A program made the translations under genes and the position numbers. 64,000 nucleotides of DNA from NCBI GenBank assembly GCA_024234815.1, contig JACKNO010000001.1, forward strand, positions 248,001 to 312,000, given 5' to 3'. Positions within the stretch are counted from its first letter, which is position 1; the number at the start of each line of letters is the position of its first letter. Positions 37,717 to 45,593 of this stretch are shown piece by piece. The stretch is from Pseudomonadales bacterium (GTDB taxonomy: Bacteria; Pseudomonadota; Gammaproteobacteria; Pseudomonadales; Halieaceae). Under the pieces are notes generated by a model that was not told the DNA's origin, made no database searches, and saw only the letters and a list, made by a program, of their open reading frames with translations.

Positions 37717-38286
37717 TTATTTTCTCCTGGCAGCAGCTTTCTTCCTGGCCGGTGCCTTCTTCCTGGCTGCGGCTTTTTTCCTGGCCGGCGCCTTCTTCTT
37801 GGCTACGGCTTTTTTCTTAGCCGGCGCCTTCTTCTTGGCTGCGGCTTTTTTCTTCGCCGGCGCCTTCTTCTTGGCTGCGGCTTTTTTCTTGGCCGGCGCC
37901 TTCTTCTTGGCTACGGCTTTTTTCTTGGCCGGCGCCTTCTTCTTGGCTGCGGCTTTCTTCTTGGCCGGTGCCTTTTTCTTGGCTGCGGCTTTTTTCTTGG
38001 CCGGTGCCTTTTTCTTGGCTGCGGCTTTCTTCTTGGCCGGTGCCTTTTTCTTGGCTACGGCTTTTTTCTTGGCCGGCGCCTTCTTCTTGGCTACGGCTTT
38101 TTTCTTGGCCGGCGCCTTCTTCTTGGCTACTGCCTTTTTCTTGGGTGCAGCTTTTTTGGCCACGGTTTTTTTCTTGGTTGCGGCTTTCTTTTTCGCCTTC
38201 GGAGCGGCTTTCTTTTTCGCCTTCGGAGCGGCTTTCAAAACCAAAGTTGCCGCTCGCTTCTTTGCGCTCGCCTTACGTGCTTCCAT
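37717..38286 (-). CDS. Histone H1-like Lys/Ala-repeat DNA-binding protein (AlgP/Hc1-like)
   Basis: 189 residues from ATG 38286, preceded by AGAAGGGGA; an upstream ATG at 38340 is less likely. After a short N-terminus (MEARKASAKK) almost the whole protein is built from AKKKAPAKKKA[A/V] units, a 12-residue period, giving a very basic disordered chain. Such tails occur in AlgP/AlgR3 of Pseudomonas, chlamydial Hc1/Hc2 and other bacterial H1-like proteins that bind and condense DNA nonspecifically. Underlying DNA is a 36 bp tandem repeat, so length may vary by slippage between strains. The C-terminus switches to Arg-containing units. The exact role is not inferable. Confidence 0.85.
   Translation of the reverse strand: MEARKASAKKRAATLVLKAAPKAKKKAAPKAKKKAATKKKTVAKKAAPKKKAVAKKKAPAKKKAVAKKKAPAKKKAVAKKKAPAKKKAAAKKKAPAKKKAAAKKKAPAKKKAAAKKKAPAKKKAVAKKKAPAKKKAAAKKKAPAKKKAAAKKKAPAKKKAVAKKKAPARKKAAARKKAPARKKAAARRK
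37795..38140. repeat. 36 bp tandem repeats within the H1-like gene
   Basis: Near-identical 36 bp units (each containing GCCGGYGCCTTYTTCTTGGCT followed by a variable ACGGCTTTTTTC/GCGGCTTTCTTC half) recur about nine times. Units differ mainly at the Ala/Val codon (GCG or TAC on the plus strand) and third positions. The repeat is coding and not a CRISPR. Confidence 0.85.
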
Positions 38287-39097
38287 AATTGCATCCCCTT
38301 CTACAAGTGACAAAATTTCAGGAGTTTTTAAAAACCGCACTTGCGCGTTGCAGCAAGTATTTTATCAACTCCCGAACTTCTTCTACAAAGCATAAAGCCT
38401 TTACTGATTACCGGGATCGAGCCGACGCTTTGAAAAACGCTAATCACCTTCGCCAGTTCTTTTCCCAATACTTTTTATATTCACTACATTGGTGACAGAT
38501 ACTGCACTGCTAGTGTATGCCTAAATAAAAAAAATGTAACGGTTATTTTTTGATCGAAGCAATGTGTTAACAGAAAAGTTTACGCGTTTTACTACAGCGT
38601 ATTCGAAAGGAAATTTTCGTAAAGTCATTTTCACAATCGCGAGTGCAAGTGCGGCGCGCGCTATGCAACTCCCATTTTCTGCTTCGACCAGAACCCTGTC
38701 GTATTGAACAAAAGCACTGTATATACAGCACGAATCCTTCAGCCAGGCGACGCCGTGTCACTTGCCTTGCAACACATCGTTGTCGCCATGTATTGCACAG
38801 GGTAAGACGCCACGACATACGCAGGAATTTATTGGCGCACACAAGGAAAACGTTTTTGTGACGCAGCGCACATTTTTGTCGTTGGTACTTTTCCACACCG
38901 CGAAAGCCAGGCCTTATCTTTTCGATGTGAAATTAAAATTGGCGTGATCAAACAGCGCCGTTCAGTTAATTCCTGAAAATCGCACAGTGAATACACGGTG
39001 TAATGGCAGGAAACCGGTCGGTCGTCGTTCAAGTCGCTGCCGGGAATAGCGCAGACCGGATATGGAAAACAACGGAGCTGTCACAAAAATCCAATCG
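38287..39097. other. 811 bp stretch with no supported gene
   Basis: Markedly more AT-rich than the neighbours. Short open frames exist on both strands (e.g. 38567-38896 minus, 38643-38861 plus) but are Arg/Cys-biased, lack ribosome sites and show no recognisable family. It should hold the promoter of the H1-like gene on the minus strand near 38290-38360, where AT-rich runs occur. The rest may be regulatory, a small RNA or decayed sequence; nothing specific is supported. Confidence 0.5.
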
Positions 39098-39122
39098 AAA
39101 AAAAAGCCACCCGAAGGTGGCT
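39098..39122 (-). terminator. Rho-independent terminator of the cytochrome/beta-helix operon
   Basis: On the minus strand AGCCACC (39116-39122) pairs with GGTGGCT (39105-39111) around a tight TTCG tetraloop, followed by a run of eight T (39105 down to 39098). It ends 24 bases after the beta-helix gene stop. Confidence 0.9.
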
Positions 39123-39145
39123 CCATACTGCGACTGTCAATTCGC

Positions 39146-40660
39146 CTAGTTAGTAACCTTCAGCATGTAACGCGCTGCGGCCATGCGCGTCTCATCATCC
39201 AGGTGAGACTGGGGAGGCATATCGGGGTAATCCTCGCGCTTCTTGACCGGGTTGGCCGCGTATTCGGCGATTCCTTCGGGGTTGTCCATGTAAAGAGCCT
39301 GAATAATCTGGGTAGGCGGCCCGACCATGCGCGAACCGTAAGCGTGGCAGCCAGCGCAGACACCGTAATAGACAAGCTTGCCTTTATCCACGTCCTCCAT
39401 CGAACGCGCGGGCACTGGCTCGGGCAAGGTATAACTTGCCACATTAGCAGTGGTGGAGAATTCACACTCCGTGTACTTGTCAAGGCCGATGGTGCGATAG
39501 CGCTCGGGATTGAGAATACAGCCGTCGTCCATACCCACTGTGTCCACGATATCTGGCCCGGTGGTCTCCAGCATGGCCGCTAACACCGCGCGTACCGCCG
39601 GTGCCGGGTCATTACCATTGTCCTGCATGATGTTATTCAGGATGCGGGGGCGGTTGGGGTTGGGCTCTGAATCAGGATCATTGGCCGCATTGCCCGCCAG
39701 GGAGAAATCAGTAAGGGTGATGCCGACCGAGTTGTTACCCGTAATAATATTGCCTTCCACTACGACATCATCGCAGGCCATCACCAGCACGCCCGTGCCG
39801 GCGGGGATGTTGGAGACAAGCGAGCCGGGGATGGCGAAATTCTCGTGATTGTTGTCCACGATGAAATTATTGCGAATAAGTACATCACCGCAGGTCTTGA
39901 TGGGCAGGCCTGGAGTTACGAAAGCGAGAATACCGCCGGTGTTGTTGTAAACGAAATTACTCTCGACCAGCGAGTGGCGGCTGTTTTCTATCTCGATGCC
40001 CGCGACGCTATCGAACACCTGGTTGAATACCACGTCCACGTGATCGGACATGCCAACATAGATTGCCGCGTCCTCGATTCCGGAGACGATATTGTGGGAT
40101 ACGATACCGTTCTTGCCCAGCTGCGGGAAAATACCGTACACGCCGGTGTCGACGATAAAGTTGTTGCGGATAATAAAATTATTGCCCGCCTGCCCCATTA
40201 TCCCGTTACCTTTGTAGTGGGTGATGTACAGGTTTTCCACGGTGACGCCGTTACCAGAATACAGTACCGCGTCGTTACGCAGGCCCTCTCCCTCCAGGAT
40301 TGGATATTTTCCCTGTTCAATAACACCGGACAGGGTGATGTTGTCCTTGTCTATATAGACAGTTTCCTTGTAGGTGCCAGGCATCACCTTGATCACGGCT
40401 CCGGGGCTGGCCGCCACCACCGCATCCTGGATGGACTCACCATCTTTGACAACAATCAGCTCGCCACTGGTTGGGGTAACCAGGCTGCGCACAGTCGCAC
40501 CCTGCACGCCAGCCATTTCCTCAACTCCAGTTGATGTGAACGCCGCTTTGGGCTGACTGTCCACCTTGATAACGGTGGCCGGTTGCTGGCCGGACTTGCC
40601 GAGGTAATAGCCCCCAGCCAGCAGGATTACTGCGCCTGTTATTATGCTGATCTTATTCAT
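39146..40660 (-). CDS. Right-handed parallel beta-helix protein fused to a C-terminal cytochrome c domain
   Basis: 504 residues from ATG 40660, overlapping the upstream peroxidase gene by 8 bases. Residues 1-20 form a signal anchor (ISIITGAVILLAGGYYLG). Residues ~55-330 are consecutive beta-helix rungs with NNFI/SNFV/GNII turns (VTVENLYITHYKGNGIMGQ, FIIRNNFIVDTG, SLVESNFVYNNTGGI, VVVEGNIITGNNS), as in NosD/pectate-lyase-like folds. At ~430 a single class I cytochrome domain begins: GKLVYYGVCAGCHAYG (CAGCH heme site) with Met ligand probably in DMPPQSH. Co-operonic with a MauG-type peroxidase and a c4-like cytochrome. A periplasmic redox role is likely; the beta-helix substrate is unknown. Confidence 0.85.
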   Translation of the reverse strand: MNKISIITGAVILLAGGYYLGKSGQQPATVIKVDSQPKAAFTSTGVEEMAGVQGATVRSLVTPTSGELIVVKDGESIQDAVVAASPGAVIKVMPGTYKETVYIDKDNITLSGVIEQGKYPILEGEGLRNDAVLYSGNGVTVENLYITHYKGNGIMGQAGNNFIIRNNFIVDTGVYGIFPQLGKNGIVSHNIVSGIEDAAIYVGMSDHVDVVFNQVFDSVAGIEIENSRHSLVESNFVYNNTGGILAFVTPGLPIKTCGDVLIRNNFIVDNNHENFAIPGSLVSNIPAGTGVLVMACDDVVVEGNIITGNNSVGITLTDFSLAGNAANDPDSEPNPNRPRILNNIMQDNGNDPAPAVRAVLAAMLETTGPDIVDTVGMDDGCILNPERYRTIGLDKYTECEFSTTANVASYTLPEPVPARSMEDVDKGKLVYYGVCAGCHAYGSRMVGPPTQIIQALYMDNPEGIAEYAANPVKKREDYPDMPPQSHLDDETRMAAARYMLKVTN

Positions 40661-41879
40661 CGCTAGGTACTCCGTTTTCGGGGATGACGCCCTCCAGGGC
40701 GATTGTATTGTGGACCGGCCGCATGCCAGAGGGCAACTCGAGCGGCTCAGCCGGTTTGAAGCTTTCATCAGTCAGTGTCTGCAGGAAATCCACCAGCCTG
40801 TCCAACTCTTCGTCGCTGAGGTTTGGTTCCCAGATATGCCAGTGGATTTTGAGTTCTTCGCCAGCGGGAACCGCGTGGCCACGCCCGCCCGTGTAGAAGG
40901 CCGCTGCTTCCCGCAGGGTCTCGAATCTACCGGAATGCATATAGGGTGCTGTCAGCGCAATATTGCGCAGCGATGGCACCTTGAATCCGCCGCGCAGGGT
41001 CGGTTCGCCCAGCGACTCCGAAGCGCCGGGGTCAAAGGGCATGCCCTCGGGGTCCGGTGTACCGATCACCGCGATCTGCTGGTTGGTGAACAGAGGCGGC
41101 GTATGACACTCCGCGCAGCGCGCAACAAAGGAGCGGAACACATTCATGCCCTCTTTCTCGGGCTCAGTCAGGGCATCGGCGTAACCATGGGCATACTGGT
41201 CGTAACGGCTGTTGAGAGAGATAAGCGATGCCTGGAAGGCCGTCAGGGCGGAGTAGATCTGATCCAGGCGAATTTGCGCATCTGCGCTCTCGAAATCTCG
41301 CGGCCATGCCTGCCGGAACAGCTCACGATACATTGGTATATCGTTCAGGCTTCGCAACAGCTGCTCGGGATTGGTGGCCATCTCATGCTCGTCATAAAGC
41401 GGACCCTGCATCTGCTCTTCCAGGCTTCCCGCCCGGGCATCCCAGAAGAAACGCTGGCCGAATGCCACGTTCCAGAGACTGGGCGCGGAGCGGCGCATTG
41501 CCTCGCCACTTACGCCGACGCTGCGCCCACGACCATCGGCGAAACCGCGATCGGGTTGGTGACAGCTGGCACAGGAAACAGTGCCGTCTGCGGACAGGGC
41601 GGGATCGAAAAACAGGTAACGTCCGAGGTCTATCTGCTGGGGAGAAAAGCCGTCGCGATAGGCAGGTAGCCCGGTTTTGAGTCCGCCCACTCCGGCGTTT
41701 TCCAGGGAGGGGTACATCTGGTAGAGGTTGCGGAGCTTGCAATGGCCATCGCTGTTCTGAAAGCCGGGCGGGCAATTTTCATTCAGAACGATGTCGCTTG
41801 CGCCGGCCAGCGCCCAGCGGCCGTATGTGCAGGCAGCTAAAACCAGAAGCCACGGCAGATACAGGGAAAATTGCTTCAC
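40653..41879 (-). CDS. Di-heme cytochrome c peroxidase / MauG family protein
   Basis: 408 residues. Signal peptide MKQFSLYLPWLLVLAACTYGRWALAGA. Two heme c sites: VSCASCHQPDRGFADGR (heme 1) and RCAECHTPPLF (heme 2). Between them QRFFWDARAGSLEEQMQGPL and SLWNVAF are typical of the MauG/CcpA fold, and GGFKVPSLRNIALTAPYMHSGRFETLREAAAFY is the conserved C-terminal block with the distal Met or Tyr region. These enzymes reduce peroxide or carry out long-range oxidation of protein side chains in the periplasm. Extra Cys residues near NENCPPGF..DGHC may form a disulfide. Second gene of a three-gene operon, 6 bp after the c4-like gene. Confidence 0.92.
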   Translation of the reverse strand: MKQFSLYLPWLLVLAACTYGRWALAGASDIVLNENCPPGFQNSDGHCKLRNLYQMYPSLENAGVGGLKTGLPAYRDGFSPQQIDLGRYLFFDPALSADGTVSCASCHQPDRGFADGRGRSVGVSGEAMRRSAPSLWNVAFGQRFFWDARAGSLEEQMQGPLYDEHEMATNPEQLLRSLNDIPMYRELFRQAWPRDFESADAQIRLDQIYSALTAFQASLISLNSRYDQYAHGYADALTEPEKEGMNVFRSFVARCAECHTPPLFTNQQIAVIGTPDPEGMPFDPGASESLGEPTLRGGFKVPSLRNIALTAPYMHSGRFETLREAAAFYTGGRGHAVPAGEELKIHWHIWEPNLSDEELDRLVDFLQTLTDESFKPAEPLELPSGMRPVHNTIALEGVIPENGVPSDE

Positions 41880-41885
41880 GACCAG

Positions 41886-42512
41886 TTACTGTTCGAGGCT
41901 GCGAATATAGGCGACCACCGCGGCCACCGCTTCATCATCCGGCAGAACGCCCGCCATGGCACGCATCTGCTTACCGGTTCGATCCTGTGGCTCACTGCCT
42001 CGTGAGCCGCTGCGAAACGCATGCAGTTGAGCCAGCATATACCAGTCGTCGGCTCCCGCCAGGCGCGGTGAATTCAGGGCGGGATTGCCCTGCGCGGCCG
42101 GGCCATGACAGGCGGCGCAAAACTGTCGGTAGTAGCTCGCCCCCTTCTCTGTATCCGCCTTCACCGTAACGGGCGACTGCTCGCTTTCGAGGGTGGCTAT
42201 ATAGGCTGCGGTGTCGTACATCGACTGCTCGTCGGAGAGCGTGGCCGCCATCGCGGCCATCTGCCGTGCGCTGTCGGTGGCGCCGCTGCCTCCGCGACTT
42301 CCTTCTTTAAACTTTTGTAGCTGCGCCACGATGTATACCGGGGCCAGATGGCTCAACCGCGGGGCATTCAGGCTCTGGTTGCCCTCCCCGGCAACGCCGT
42401 GGCAGGCCGCGCAGGGCGTATACAAATCCTTGCCCCGCGCCGGATTGTCTTCGGCATGGCCCTGCAGTGCCACGCACAGCAAAAGTGGCAGTAGTATCCG
42501 GGTCAACGGCAT
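41886..42512 (-). CDS. Di-heme cytochrome c4-like protein
   Basis: 208 residues from ATG 42512, eight bases after GGAGG; the in-frame GTG 42527 overlaps that site and is unlikely. Signal peptide MPLTRILLPLLLCVALQGHA. Two homologous class I cytochrome halves: TPCAACHGVAGEGNQSLNAPRL (~residues 33-54) and FCAACHGPAAQGNPALNSPRL (~130-150). Axial methionines are probably in AAMAATL and RAMAGVLPD. c4 cytochromes carry electrons between bc1 complex and oxidases or peroxidases in the periplasm, so here it is the likely electron donor for the di-heme peroxidase encoded immediately downstream (inference). First gene of the operon. Confidence 0.92.
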   Translation of the reverse strand: MPLTRILLPLLLCVALQGHAEDNPARGKDLYTPCAACHGVAGEGNQSLNAPRLSHLAPVYIVAQLQKFKEGSRGGSGATDSARQMAAMAATLSDEQSMYDTAAYIATLESEQSPVTVKADTEKGASYYRQFCAACHGPAAQGNPALNSPRLAGADDWYMLAQLHAFRSGSRGSEPQDRTGKQMRAMAGVLPDDEAVAAVVAYIRSLEQ

Positions 42513-42745
42513 GAAAATGTCCTCCACGGGTACCGCGACATGGCGGCTCTAACCCTGATTACGATCGAAAAGAAGTATAGTAAGGTCCAAGATTAAACCC
42601 AGCTGAAAGCCGCAGAAGACATTAATTGCCCCTCAGCGACTATCGAGGTGGGAATTTCACGCGGCATTGGGCTAGAATCAGCCTGTTAACCCCGCATCGC
42701 GGGCTACAATATTACAGCTTCAGACATGGCTTGGGAGTATGCTGG

Positions 42746-43147
42746 ATGGAATTCAACCCGGAAATACACAGTATCGAATGCCCAAAGTGCGGGCACGGCA
42801 TGACAGAGATCACCTACGGTGGCGATCTTGCTATTGATCGCTGCACAAACTGCCAGGGCCTCTGGTTTGACCACGGTGAGGCTGAAAAGCTGAAGGGAAA
42901 GTGGATGGGAGACGCCCTGGATACGGGCGACGCAAAAGCGGGCAGGGAGTGGGATAGTGTCGAGGACATCGCCTGCCCGCGCTGTGGCAAGGATATGGTG
43001 AAGACCTCTGACCCGGACCAGGTCCATGTCTGGTACGAAACCTGCCCCGACCACGGCATGTTCATGGATGCGGGTGAGTTCACTGATTACAAGCATGAAA
43101 CCCTGGCGGACTGGTTCCGCAGCCTGATACGCGGTGAGCGCTCCTAA
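42746..43147 (+). CDS. Zinc-ribbon (zf-TFIIB-like) domain protein
   Basis: 133 residues from ATG 42746 with GGGAG 8 bases upstream; the longer open frame before it is unlikely. N-terminal zinc ribbon IECPKCGHGMTEITYGG..IDRCTNCQGLWFDHGEAEKL is a canonical zf-TFIIB module. A second module DIACPRCGKDMVKT..YETCPDHGMFMDAGEF keeps three Cys and replaces the fourth with the PDH segment. Such proteins are cytoplasmic and often of unknown function; some are tied to RNA polymerase or protein quality control. Immediately upstream of a DAHP synthase gene on the same strand (14 bp). Confidence 0.82.
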   Translation: MEFNPEIHSIECPKCGHGMTEITYGGDLAIDRCTNCQGLWFDHGEAEKLKGKWMGDALDTGDAKAGREWDSVEDIACPRCGKDMVKTSDPDQVHVWYETCPDHGMFMDAGEFTDYKHETLADWFRSLIRGERS

Positions 43148-43161
43148 GACGGAATGCTCAA

Positions 43162-44223
43162 TTGAGCCGGTCTACGGACGATGTCCGTATTGGCAGTGCC
43201 AGGCCACTGATCACCCCCTGGGTGCTGGCTGAAGAACTGCCGATACCCGATTCACTCGCCGACAATATCGCCGCCGCTCGTCTCACGATAGAGAATATTC
43301 TTGCCAACAGGGATTCGCGGTTGCTGGCGATTGTCGGGCCCTGTTCTGTACACGACCCCGCGGCCCTGCTGGATTTCGCCCGGCAATTCAAGGCACTGTG
43401 CGAGCCATTGCAGGACGCGATATTCCCGATACTGCGGGTGTATTTCGAAAAGCCCCGCACCATAGTCGGCTGGAAAGGGCTGATCAATGACCCTGACCTG
43501 GACGGTAGTTTCCGGATCAATCGGGGTCTGCACCTCGCCCGCAAGGTATTGCTGGATGTCAACAGCCTGGGACTGCCGGCGGCCAGCGAGTTCCTCGACA
43601 CGACCTTCGGCCAGTACTATGCCGACCTCGTCAGCTTCGGCGCCATCGGTGCCCGCACCGTGGAGAGCCAGATTCATCGCGAACTGGCCTCGGGGCTTTC
43701 CATGCCCGTTGGCTTCAAAAACGGGACCACCGGCGCCATAAACGTGGCGCTCGATGCCATCGAATCGGCGCGGCACAGCCACTGGTTTCCCTCTCTCACC
43801 AAGGAGGGCACCCCCGCGGTCCTGCAATCCACCGGCAATGCGTATGGCCACCTGATATTGCGGGGCGGTTCCCGGACCGGCCCCAATTATCAGGCAAAAC
43901 AGGTGCATGAGGCCGCGGTGGCACTTGCCGAGCGCGAGCTGCCCGCCGCGATCGTGGTCGACTGCAGTCACGGCAATAGCGAAAAGAACTACCTGCGCCA
44001 GGCGGAGGTGATGTCCTGTCTGTGCGAGCAGATCGAGCAGGGACAGAGAGCTATTCGCGGCATAATGCTGGAAAGCCACCTCGTAGCGGGCAACCAGGCG
44101 GTGCAGGCGGGGCAGCCCCTGACCTACGGCCAGAGTATTACCGATGCCTGCCTCTCATTGACGGACACCGGGCCGTTGCTGAACCTGCTGGCAGCGGCTG
44201 TGAGAAAGTCGGCCGGAAGCTAA
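43162..44223 (+). CDS. 3-deoxy-7-phosphoheptulonate (DAHP) synthase, class I
   Basis: 353 residues if translation starts at TTG 43162 (GGAA 9 bases before); no ATG lies upstream in frame, and the family N-terminus (DDVRIGSARPLITPWVLAEELP) begins right after it. Active-site blocks: VGPCSVHDP (metal Cys), YFEKPRTIVGWKGLINDPDLDGS, GARTVESQIHRELASGLSMPVGFKNGT, GGSRTGPNY and VDCSHGNSEK. It condenses PEP and erythrose-4-phosphate, the first step of aromatic amino acid synthesis. It belongs to the AroF/G/H type and may be feedback inhibited; the isozyme cannot be assigned. Confidence 0.93.
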   Translation: MSRSTDDVRIGSARPLITPWVLAEELPIPDSLADNIAAARLTIENILANRDSRLLAIVGPCSVHDPAALLDFARQFKALCEPLQDAIFPILRVYFEKPRTIVGWKGLINDPDLDGSFRINRGLHLARKVLLDVNSLGLPAASEFLDTTFGQYYADLVSFGAIGARTVESQIHRELASGLSMPVGFKNGTTGAINVALDAIESARHSHWFPSLTKEGTPAVLQSTGNAYGHLILRGGSRTGPNYQAKQVHEAAVALAERELPAAIVVDCSHGNSEKNYLRQAEVMSCLCEQIEQGQRAIRGIMLESHLVAGNQAVQAGQPLTYGQSITDACLSLTDTGPLLNLLAAAVRKSAGS

Positions 44224-44306
44224 CCGCCTACACCCCCGGACCGGGTGCCCCCCCGGGGCGCGAAGTTTCGACGCCTACGACCGCACGCCTGCCCGCTGGA
44301 TTTCAC

Positions 44307-45359
44307 CTACCAGGTGTAGCCAATGCGAAACCGGTAGGTCTGGTCCAGTTCATCCACGTCCTCTACTGCGCCCGAGTCATAATCGAGCTGCATTTCGGCA
44401 GACGCCTCAAAGTTCCAAAGCAGCGGAAAGGCCAGGCCGAAGGTGGTATTCAGAATATAGTCCGAGGTGTCTTCGAGGCTCAGGATACCGCGGTGGTTTA
44501 GGTAAAGACGTGAATCCCCGCCCAGGTAATCGCTGGAGGCGTTCAGCGCCCAGTTGGCGGCGCCATATTCATCGTCGTCGGCAACAACATAATCCTCATT
44601 CACATAGGAGCCGCCGATTTCCGCGGAGAGCGTAAACACAGGTTCTTCATAGAACTGGCGGCCAATGAAGGGGCCGACCATGTAACGCAGATCCAGGTCG
44701 GTGAACTTGTCATGGTCTGCGGAGACCTGCACACCGCCATAGACCGGGCCGTCAAAGAAATAGTCATACTTGCCGCTGCCGTACCACTTATCCACGGTAG
44801 TCTCACCTTCGGATTTATCGTTTTCACCGTTGTAACGTATGGTGAAGCGATCCCGCTTGCTGCGCCAGATGCTCTCCAGGCTGTAAAAGAGGTTATCGGT
44901 GTCGGTGTTACCCCGCTGGCGGGACATCGCCAGGCTGGCCACGCCGGTCCACTTGTAGCCCTCTCCCAGTTCCCAGGGCTCGGGATTCACCAGTAACAGC
45001 TCGTCCAGGGCATAGGTCTGCTCAGGGCTGGTGGCCGTATTTATCACCATCACCTCATCTTCAATTCGCAGCGGTTGCTCGGGCACCACTGTTTCGTCAG
45101 CGAGCTGGATTACAACAGGGTTCACGGTTTGCAGTGACGCAATCTTGTCCAGCTCTATTTCGAGGGTGCCGGCAAAATCGGTGTCGATAGAAACCACGCC
45201 ATCGCGGGTACCGGTGATGGTGCCCAGAATTCGCGAACCGCTCTTGAGCAGGATCTGATCCTGCTGAACCGCCGCTTCCGCGGCCTGGCCTGTGGGTGTG
45301 TACAGCAACGCAGCGGCCAGTCCCAGACAGACCCCGAACAAGTATTTCCTTACAGTCAT
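44307..45359 (-). CDS. DUF481 outer-membrane beta-barrel protein (YdiY-like)
   Basis: 350 residues from ATG 45359, preceded by GGGAAAGAAC. Signal peptide MTVRKYLFGVCLGLAAALLYTPTGQAAEA. An SH3-like start (DQILLKSGSRILGTITGTRDGVVSIDTDFAGTLEI) precedes the barrel (~150-350), with alternating aromatic/polar strands (SLAMSRQRGNTDTDNLFYSLES, WRSKRDRFTIRYNGE) and a final aromatic-terminal strand (TYRFRIGYTW) typical of outer-membrane insertion. DUF481 proteins are poorly characterised and some are induced by salt. Single gene; converges with DAHP synthase and diverges from glutathione reductase. Confidence 0.9.
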   Translation of the reverse strand: MTVRKYLFGVCLGLAAALLYTPTGQAAEAAVQQDQILLKSGSRILGTITGTRDGVVSIDTDFAGTLEIELDKIASLQTVNPVVIQLADETVVPEQPLRIEDEVMVINTATSPEQTYALDELLLVNPEPWELGEGYKWTGVASLAMSRQRGNTDTDNLFYSLESIWRSKRDRFTIRYNGENDKSEGETTVDKWYGSGKYDYFFDGPVYGGVQVSADHDKFTDLDLRYMVGPFIGRQFYEEPVFTLSAEIGGSYVNEDYVVADDDEYGAANWALNASSDYLGGDSRLYLNHRGILSLEDTSDYILNTTFGLAFPLLWNFEASAEMQLDYDSGAVEDVDELDQTYRFRIGYTW

Positions 45360-45593
45360 AGTTCTTTCCCGTGTTGAGGAACCCCGACCCGCCCGGGGTA
45401 CCTGTTTTTTACGATCACACATGATATAGGAACGGGCGCGGGGGCAAAACCGGCGATGCGCTAACCCCGCTAGTGGGCGTGGCAGCCAGCCATCCGGGTG
45501 TCGGTATTGCCACGATTTGTTGCGCCAACCGCATTCAGTACAATGCGCCGGGCTGTTAGACTTGTCTGCCCTCTTATATCCCTGGAGTATTTT

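Noticed and set aside
37795..38140. Regular 36 bp repeats considered as a CRISPR array
   Set aside because: No unique spacers; the repeats are contiguous and encode the Lys/Ala protein.
38567..38896. 109-codon minus-strand frame in the AT-rich gap
   Set aside because: Arg/Cys-biased, no ribosome site, no recognisable family.
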